Source: Acidobacteriaceae bacterium (lineage in GTDB: Bacteria > Acidobacteriota > Terriglobia > Bryobacterales > Bryobacteraceae). Taken from it: a stretch of 6,106 nucleotides of DNA. Position 1 is the stretch's first letter, and every line of letters starts with the position of its first letter. The stretch is from NCBI GenBank assembly GCA_019245255.1, contig JAFARV010000761.1:1-6106 (forward strand), in the 5' to 3' direction. A program made the position numbers and the translations under genes. Positions 1 through 3,860 of this stretch are shown here, piece after piece. The notes beneath the pieces were generated by a model. The model did no database searches, was not told the origin of the DNA, and worked only from the letters and a program-made list of their open reading frames with translations.

Positions 1-884
1 TCGCGCTCCCGTTGCTTCTTCTGGCGCACTCAGGCGAGCCGCTTCAACCCGGCGACCGGCCCCCACTGCAACCCAATGATCTTTGGTCGGCGTGGGAGTT
101 TGATCCCGGTGTGATCATCCCGCTCGTCGTCTCGGCCGTTCTGTACGCCATCGGCTCGAGAAGAGATGTCGGCTCAACTAATCTGCGGAAGAGCTGTTTC
201 TGGCTCGGATGGCTCACGGTGGCCATCGCCTTGGTGTCGCCTCTGCATCCACTCGGTGAAGTGCTGTTTTCTGCCCACATGGTGCAGCACGAAATCCTGA
301 TGCTCCTCTCGGCGCCGCTCCTGGTACTCTCAAGACCGCTGGTTACATTCTTGTGGGCCTTGCCTTTCAATTGGAGGCGCACACTTGGCCGCTTCTCGAA
401 ACGACCAGCCGTTACTGCGACGTGGACCTTCTTTACCACCGCGTTTACAGCCTGGTGGATCCACGCCGTCGCCATCTGGACGTGGCACTTGCCGTTCCTG
501 TTCGACCTCACATTAAAAAGCGATCTCGCCCACACGGCCCAGCACCTCAGCTTCTTCGTCTCGGCCCTATTGTTTTGGTGGGCACTATTCTATGCGCACG
601 GACGGCGAGCACACGGGTCTGCGGTGCTGTATCTTTTCACCACCGCAGTTCACACCGACATTCTTGGCGCACTCCTCACGTTCGCGCCTCATATCTGGTA
701 TCCGCCTTATAGCCACACGACACAGGCATGGAACTTAACGCCCCTTCAGGATCAACAGATCGGGGGATTGATCATGTGGGTGCCGGCGAACCTGGTCTAT
801 ATTGCTGCCGGACTTACATTGTTCGCGGCCTGGTTAAAGGAAAGTGACGCACTGCTCGGGAGGAACATAGTAAGTGCGAAGTAA
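1..884 (+). CDS. ctaG: Cytochrome c oxidase assembly protein, caa3-type CtaG family (5' end cut by window edge)
   Basis: This is a polytopic inner-membrane protein of the caa3_CtaG family, which is needed for assembly of aa3/caa3 haem-copper oxidases, probably in copper centre maturation (family knowledge). The visible part is about 293 residues with roughly seven hydrophobic segments. Counting from a TTG at base 12, these lie near 34-48, 63-77, 87-117, 136-158, 177-196, 203-223 and 251-275. Family hallmarks are HMVQHEILML (89-98), WHLPFLFDLTL (158-168), HTAQHLSFF (174-182), HTDILGALLTFAP (214-226) and DQQIGGLIMWVP (247-258), including the conserved membrane histidines H89, H93, H159, H174, H178 and H214. 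The frame is open to the left edge and the codons at 3-11 (Ala-Leu-Pro) continue a leucine-rich signal-like stretch ending at LLLLAHSGEP. The true start therefore probably lies upstream, and the TTG at 12 is a poor candidate because no ribosome binding site is visible. The 3' end overlaps the next gene by 11 bp. Confidence 0.9.
   Translation, partial: ALPLLLLAHSGEPLQPGDRPPLQPNDLWSAWEFDPGVIIPLVVSAVLYAIGSRRDVGSTNLRKSCFWLGWLTVAIALVSPLHPLGEVLFSAHMVQHEILMLLSAPLLVLSRPLVTFLWALPFNWRRTLGRFSKRPAVTATWTFFTTAFTAWWIHAVAIWTWHLPFLFDLTLKSDLAHTAQHLSFFVSALLFWWALFYAHGRRAHGSAVLYLFTTAVHTDILGALLTFAPHIWYPPYSHTTQAWNLTPLQDQQIGGLIMWVPANLVYIAAGLTLFAAWLKESDALLGRNIVSAK
858..864 (+). promoter_or_regulatory. Shine-Dalgarno site for the cytochrome c gene
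   Basis: GGGAGGA lies 9 bases before the GTG at 874, inside the 3' end of the ctaG-family gene. It decides the GTG start, since the protein has no in-frame ATG near its N-terminus. Ribosomes finishing ctaG would pass directly over it, so translational coupling is plausible (inference). Confidence 0.75.
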
Positions 885-1251
885 GGTCCTGCTTGCCTCA
901 GCCATCCTCTTCCTATTGACTTTTATCTCCTGTGGCGGAAATCCCGAAGCCGTAGCGCAAACCACTACGGGCGGGGACGTCGGGCGTGGCTCGGCTGCGA
1001 TCTCGCGCTACGGTTGTGGCTCGTGTCACATCATTCCTGGCATCTCCGGCGCTACTGGGCTGGTCGGCGCGCCGCTATCCGGAATTGCAAATCGAATCTA
1101 CATTGCCGGCGTTCTGCGAAACACACCCGATAATATGATTCGCTGGATCGAAGATCCGCACGCAGTGGACGACAAGACGGTTATGCCGAACCTCGGCGTC
1201 ACGCATCAGGATGCGATAGACATTGCCGGTTACCTGTATACGTTAAAGTAG
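874..1251 (+). CDS. Small mono-haem cytochrome c, probable lipoprotein, linked to cytochrome oxidase
   Basis: This 125-residue class I c-type cytochrome should carry electrons in the periplasm, most likely to the oxidase served by the upstream ctaG-family gene (inference from context). The N-terminus is a signal peptide, with a basic start and a hydrophobic run at 5-19, ending at FISC. Cys20 followed by GG is a plausible lipidation site, although Phe at -3 is not the ideal lipobox residue. The haem site is CGSCH at residues 48-52 (bases 1015-1029), with His52 as proximal ligand. The likely distal ligand is Met104 in VMPNLGV, and the C-terminal helix DIAGYLYTL is typical of small cytochromes c encoded at the ends of cox operons. 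The start is GTG, supported by a well-spaced ribosome binding site and by the signal peptide beginning right after it. The gene overlaps its upstream neighbour by 11 bp and precedes a haem-binding protein gene by 22 bp. Confidence 0.92.
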   Translation: MRSKVLLASAILFLLTFISCGGNPEAVAQTTTGGDVGRGSAAISRYGCGSCHIIPGISGATGLVGAPLSGIANRIYIAGVLRNTPDNMIRWIEDPHAVDDKTVMPNLGVTHQDAIDIAGYLYTLK

Positions 1252-1262
1252 GCTCTGACTCC

Positions 1263-1270
1263 AAGGAGGA
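1263..1270 (+). promoter_or_regulatory. Shine-Dalgarno site for the GlcG/HbpS-like gene
   Basis: AAGGAGGA is a near-perfect anti-16S match placed 3-4 bases before the GTG at 1274. The spacing is short but acceptable. The only nearby alternative is a TTG at 1283, which would be about 12 bases away and would remove the first residues of the family's N-terminal helix, so GTG 1274 is preferred. Confidence 0.7.
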
Positions 1271-1273
1271 TTC

Positions 1274-1669
1274 GTGATCACATTGGCAGACGCGCGCCGC
1301 GTCATCGCGGCCGGGGAAGAAAAAGCAAGAGCGATTGGACAGCCCATGAACATTGCCGTTGTCGACCATGGGGGCAACCTGGTGGCCCACGTTCGTATGG
1401 ACGGCGCCTGGATCGGCAGCGTCGACATCTCGATCAACAAAGCCTGGACGTCCCGCGCCTTTGACATCACAACGAAAGATCTCGCCGAAAATAGCCAATC
1501 CGGCGATCAGTTCTTTGGGATTCACGCTTCCAATCACGGCCGGGTCATGATCTTCGCCGGAGGCATCCCGCTCAAGCGCGGCGGCCAGGTGGTCGGTGCT
1601 GTCGGTGTCAGCGGCGGTAGCGGCAAACAGGATCACGAGGTAGCTGAAGCCGCCTCCGCAGCGTTCTAG
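1274..1669 (+). CDS. GlcG/HbpS-family haem-binding protein (DUF336, Haem_degrading)
   Basis: This is a 131-residue single-domain protein of the GlcG/HbpS family, the full length for that family. Diagnostic motifs are the N-terminal helix DARRVIAAGEEKARA (6-20), the strand pair VVDHGGNLVAHVRMDG (29-44), the KAWTSRAF helix (56-63), GGIPL (96-100) and GAVGVSGGSGKQDHEVAEA (108-126). Some relatives bind haem and promote its breakdown (HbpS in Streptomyces). Others sit in glycolate (GlcG) or diol-utilisation (PduO C-terminal domain) operons with unclear roles. No signal peptide or membrane segment is present, so it should be cytoplasmic, unlike secreted HbpS. It lies 22 bp after a cytochrome c gene and in the same direction, which suggests a role in haem handling or haem-linked redox sensing for the oxidase module (inference). 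The exact substrate or ligand cannot be told from the sequence. Confidence 0.9.
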   Translation: MITLADARRVIAAGEEKARAIGQPMNIAVVDHGGNLVAHVRMDGAWIGSVDISINKAWTSRAFDITTKDLAENSQSGDQFFGIHASNHGRVMIFAGGIPLKRGGQVVGAVGVSGGSGKQDHEVAEAASAAF

Positions 1670-1709
1670 CTCCGTTCTCCTGCACCCCGCTCACGCCTGA
1701 GGAGGCAAT

Positions 1710-2639
1710 ATGATCGTGCGAATTTGGGCAGTCGCGGTACTCGTGACCGCGGTCGCGATCCCGATATATGCGCAGAGGAACGAAGCGCCGGGTCCGTCCG
1801 TCAGCATGCTGGTGACCGCAGAGGGTAAACGCGGCAACACGCCGCCTTCGCTGCAGCAGCAGGACATTCGAGTTACCGAGGCCGGAGGACCGCGTAACAT
1901 CACAGAGCTTGCGCCAATGCGTGAGGACGCCAGCTTGCAACTGCTTCTGTTAATCGACGATTCTTCAGCCGGCAGTTTCGACACAGAAATCGCCACCATC
2001 AAGCAGTGGATCAATTCGCTCCCCGCTTCGGTTGAGATTGGTGTCGCTTACATGCGTAACGGCTTAGCGGGGATAGTCCACCCTCTCAGCACCGATCACG
2101 TCGCTGTCGCGGATGCAGTGCGTCTGACGGCCGGTGCTGGAGGCGCCGACGTGAGCCCTTACGACTCGCTCTCCGATGCCGTCAAGCGGTGGCCCAAAAG
2201 CAATGCTCAACGTAAGGAGATCGTCATGATCAGCAGCGGCATAGAAGCTTTGGGCGGAGGATGGGCGCCGGATAATCCCTATGTGAACAAAGGAATCGCC
2301 GATGCACAGCGTGCCGGCGTGGTGGTGTTTGCAATTTATAATCCCAGCTTCGGCCATTGGGGACACGTATTCTGGCGCGATACCATGGGCCAGACGTTCC
2401 TTTCCCAGATGGCCGACGAGACCGGAGGTGAAGCGTACATCACCACCTTCAGCGCGCCGGTATCCTTTCAACCTTTTCTCGACGAAATCTCGGGGCGTCT
2501 TCAAAACCAGTATCGATTGACATTTATTGCACGTGCAGAAAGTAAGTCAGGTCTGCAGCCCGTCAGAGTTACTGTGGCTGACCGCGGTAATGGAGCAATA
2601 GCTGCGGCCGACAAGGTCTTTGTACCCGCCTCCAAATGA
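1710..2639 (+). CDS. Secreted VWFA-related protein, acidobacterial type, with degraded MIDAS
   Basis: This is a 309-residue protein with a Sec signal peptide (hydrophobic 4-19, probable cleavage after IYAQ or one residue earlier). It is followed by a short beta region (VSMLVTAEGK, 31-40; QQQDIRVTEAG, 49-59) and a von Willebrand factor A-like domain from about residue 77 to 265. This order, with the 'ediRVtE.G' strand before the VWA core, matches the VWFA-related proteins that are numerous in Acidobacteriota and have no established function. The MIDAS first motif is partial: LLLIDDSSAGSF (79-90) gives D83-x-S85 but Ala at the third position (87). The usual Asp of the later strand is missing, with VMISSGIEALGG at 172-183. 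Family members usually act through protein contacts outside the cytoplasm. The ATG has a strong GGAGG (1701-1705) four bases upstream. It lies 40 bp after the haem-binding gene with no clear terminator between them, so it may be the last gene of that transcript. Confidence 0.85.
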   Translation: MIVRIWAVAVLVTAVAIPIYAQRNEAPGPSVSMLVTAEGKRGNTPPSLQQQDIRVTEAGGPRNITELAPMREDASLQLLLLIDDSSAGSFDTEIATIKQWINSLPASVEIGVAYMRNGLAGIVHPLSTDHVAVADAVRLTAGAGGADVSPYDSLSDAVKRWPKSNAQRKEIVMISSGIEALGGGWAPDNPYVNKGIADAQRAGVVVFAIYNPSFGHWGHVFWRDTMGQTFLSQMADETGGEAYITTFSAPVSFQPFLDEISGRLQNQYRLTFIARAESKSGLQPVRVTVADRGNGAIAAADKVFVPASK

Positions 2640-2660
2640 TTCCTGATCGGTAATCACCTC

Positions 2661-2678
2661 TTACGAGCGTTACGAGCG
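2661..2678 (-). repeat. Perfect 9-bp tandem duplication at the 3' end of the stress-protein gene
   Basis: TTACGAGCG occurs twice back to back (2661-2669 and 2670-2678). On the minus strand each unit reads Arg-Ser-stop in the frame of the gene ending at 2670. The last two codons and the stop are thus exactly duplicated, leaving a second in-frame stop 9 bases downstream. The duplicate copy occupies about a third of the 30-bp convergent gap. Confidence 0.85.
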
Positions 2679-3248
2679 ATTTGTCGTGGCGCCCCTTGCA
2701 ATGGGCTTATCGGAAGTCGCGTAGTCAGCCCGCGCCTCACCTGCCGCGGCAATGTCTTCCGCCCCGGTTTGCACCAGAAGTTCCTTCGCCTTGCGAATCC
2801 AATCGGAATTGTCGCAGTGCACAGAAAGCAGCACTCCGCCTTCCTTGATGCGGCCTTCGTACCGCTTTGCTTCGTACTCAGGAATCCCCATACCCGCAAG
2901 TGCGCCGATCAAGCCGCCGACGACCCCACCCGATCCAACGCCCGTGAGCGCCGCAATTACAGGTCCCGCGGCGATCAGTGGCCCGAGACCGGGAATTGCC
3001 AGTACGCCGATTCCGGCTAGAAGTCCGATGGTCCCGCCGATCACACCACCCGCCACGACGCCTGCAGTCGCACCCTCCGGCGCTTTGGTGTGTTTCTCAT
3101 GTGCAAAGTCCTTGGTCCCTACGTTGTCCTGCAGCAATACCGATATATCTTCGTTTCGGAATCCGCTTGCGATCAGCCGGTCTACGGCTTCCTCAGCCAT
3201 CCCTCGATGTGCGTAAATCCCAAATACGGCAGTATTTTTGCCCACCAT
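2670..3248 (-). CDS. General stress protein 17M-like (YflT-like) protein with glycine-rich hydrophobic centre
   Basis: This 192-residue protein has an N-terminal domain (about 1-57; TAVFGIYAHRGMAEEAVDRL, GFRNEDISVLLQD) resembling the general stress protein 17M-like / YflT fold. Next comes a long Gly/Ala-rich hydrophobic stretch (about 59-120, with many GxxxG-type spacings, bounded by KAPEGATAG and GMGIPE). The C-terminal part, YEAKRYEGRIKEGGVLLSVH (125-144), then continues in a second small alpha/beta repeat ending in GAEDIAAAGEA. The family is common in soil bacteria and is often tied to general stress. Its molecular role is not known, and the centre could form a membrane hairpin or a glycine zipper (inference). 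ATG 3248 is chosen because GGAGGG sits four bases upstream. The frame stays open to 3497, but that extension runs through the neighbouring response-regulator gene and resembles nothing. The gene is convergent with the VWFA-related gene, 30 bp away. Confidence 0.85.
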   Translation of the reverse strand: MVGKNTAVFGIYAHRGMAEEAVDRLIASGFRNEDISVLLQDNVGTKDFAHEKHTKAPEGATAGVVAGGVIGGTIGLLAGIGVLAIPGLGPLIAAGPVIAALTGVGSGGVVGGLIGALAGMGIPEYEAKRYEGRIKEGGVLLSVHCDNSDWIRKAKELLVQTGAEDIAAAGEARADYATSDKPIARGATTNRS

Positions 3249-3252
3249 GATT

Positions 3253-3258
3253 CCCTCC
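3253..3258 (-). promoter_or_regulatory. Shine-Dalgarno site fixing the stress-protein start
   Basis: On the minus strand GGAGGG precedes ATG 3248 by four bases. It argues for this start over an in-frame extension reaching to 3497, which would overlap the next gene by about 160 bases. Confidence 0.75.
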
Positions 3259-3336
3259 GTTTGGCGTCTACTCCCTAGTGAGACTACGATGGACAGTAGC
3301 CGTTTCGGTGGATAGTTACTGGTGCGTGACTTGGGT

Positions 3337-3774
3337 TCAGCTTGCGGGGAGGCGGACCACGGACAGCCAGAAATCTTCGAGCGACCGGATCTTACGAATA
3401 AACTCGTCAACCTCAATCGGCTTTGTGAGATAGCAGTTCGCGTGCAGCTCGTAGGCGCCCAAAACGTCCTGATCGGCATCAGACGTCGTGAGCACAATGA
3501 CAGGGATGAACCGCATCTGCGGATCGGCTTTCAGCTCAGCGAGGAGTTCCCGGCCGTGCTTCTTGGGAAGATTTAGATCGAGAAGAATGACGTCCGGCGT
3601 CGGCGAGCCGCGGTACTTGCCCTGGTGTCGAAGATAAAGGAGAGCCTCATCAGCGTCGGGAACTGAAGTGAGGTGATGCGCCAGTCTGCCCTCCCTAAAG
3701 GCCTCCTGGGTGAGCAGCACATCGCCGGGGTTATCTTCCACCAGGAGGATTTCAAAGTTCTGACGCTCTTCCAA
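3337..3774 (-). CDS. Stand-alone response regulator, Rcp1-type receiver domain
   Basis: This is a 145-residue single receiver (REC) domain with no output domain. Counted from the chosen start, the acidic pocket is E13-D14 in ILLVEDNPGDVLLTQEAF. The phosphoacceptor is D66 in VILLDLNLPKKHGRELL, the switch Thr is T96 or T97 in VIVLTTS, and the conserved Lys is K118 in CYLTKP. All phosphorylation residues are present. The 'EDNPGD..L..EAF' and 'LDLNLPKKxGRELL' signatures match the Rcp1 subfamily, whose members often receive phosphate from phytochrome-like or PAS-type hybrid histidine kinases and act by protein contacts rather than DNA binding. No kinase gene is visible here. There is no ATG start; TTG 3774 is chosen for its upstream AAAGGGGA, while a TTG at 3801 (nine residues longer) lacks a ribosome binding site. 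It is flanked by 86 bp (receptor side) and 88 bp (stress-protein side), all on the same strand. Confidence 0.9.
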   Translation of the reverse strand: MEERQNFEILLVEDNPGDVLLTQEAFREGRLAHHLTSVPDADEALLYLRHQGKYRGSPTPDVILLDLNLPKKHGRELLAELKADPQMRFIPVIVLTTSDADQDVLGAYELHANCYLTKPIEVDEFIRKIRSLEDFWLSVVRLPAS

Positions 3775-3777
3775 GGT

Positions 3778-3783
3778 TCCCCT
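3778..3783 (-). promoter_or_regulatory. Shine-Dalgarno site favouring the TTG start of the response regulator
   Basis: On the minus strand AGGGGA (within AAAGGGGAA) lies three bases before TTG 3774. It is the only purine-rich site near either candidate start, and the resulting 145-residue length fits stand-alone Rcp1-like regulators. Confidence 0.55.
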
Positions 3784-3860
3784 TTGCAGGTAGGACGCCA
3801 AAAATAGCGTGACTGGTTGCAGTACTACTGTGTAAAAGATTATGTTCGGTCGGCCGCAGC

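Noticed and set aside
44..535. 163-codon open frame on the minus strand across the ctaG-family gene
   Set aside because: It is antisense to a well-recognised membrane protein, its translation resembles no family, and no ribosome binding site stands out. It is a by-product of GC-rich coding sequence.
2637..2656. TGATT / AATCA pairing after the VWFA-related gene as a terminator
   Set aside because: A five-pair AT-rich stem with a 10-base loop and no T-run is too weak to call.
2752..3216. 154-codon open frame on the plus strand opposite the stress-protein gene
   Set aside because: The translation is Pro/Ser/Ala-rich and low in complexity, as expected from the complement of a Gly/Ala-rich gene. 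The minus-strand frame has recognisable motifs and a good start.
3255..3310. Possible ECF-sigma-like promoter (GAAAC then CGTAGTC on the minus strand) before the stress-protein gene
   Set aside because: The motif match and spacing are too loose to support without transcription start data.
3294..3322. Imperfect inverted repeat CAGTA / TACTG with a small CCG-TTT-CGG hairpin inside
   Set aside because: The stems are only 3-5 bp with no T-run and no clear link to a regulator, so this is probably chance.
3249..3497. N-terminal extension of the stress protein
   Set aside because: It would overlap the response-regulator gene by about 160 bases and resembles nothing. ATG 3248 with GGAGGG upstream explains the gene better.
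3801..3860. Terminator or promoter between the TonB-receptor and response-regulator genes
   Set aside because: Only a CAGT-ACT-ACTG mini-hairpin and a CGGCCG palindrome are present, and neither is sufficient.
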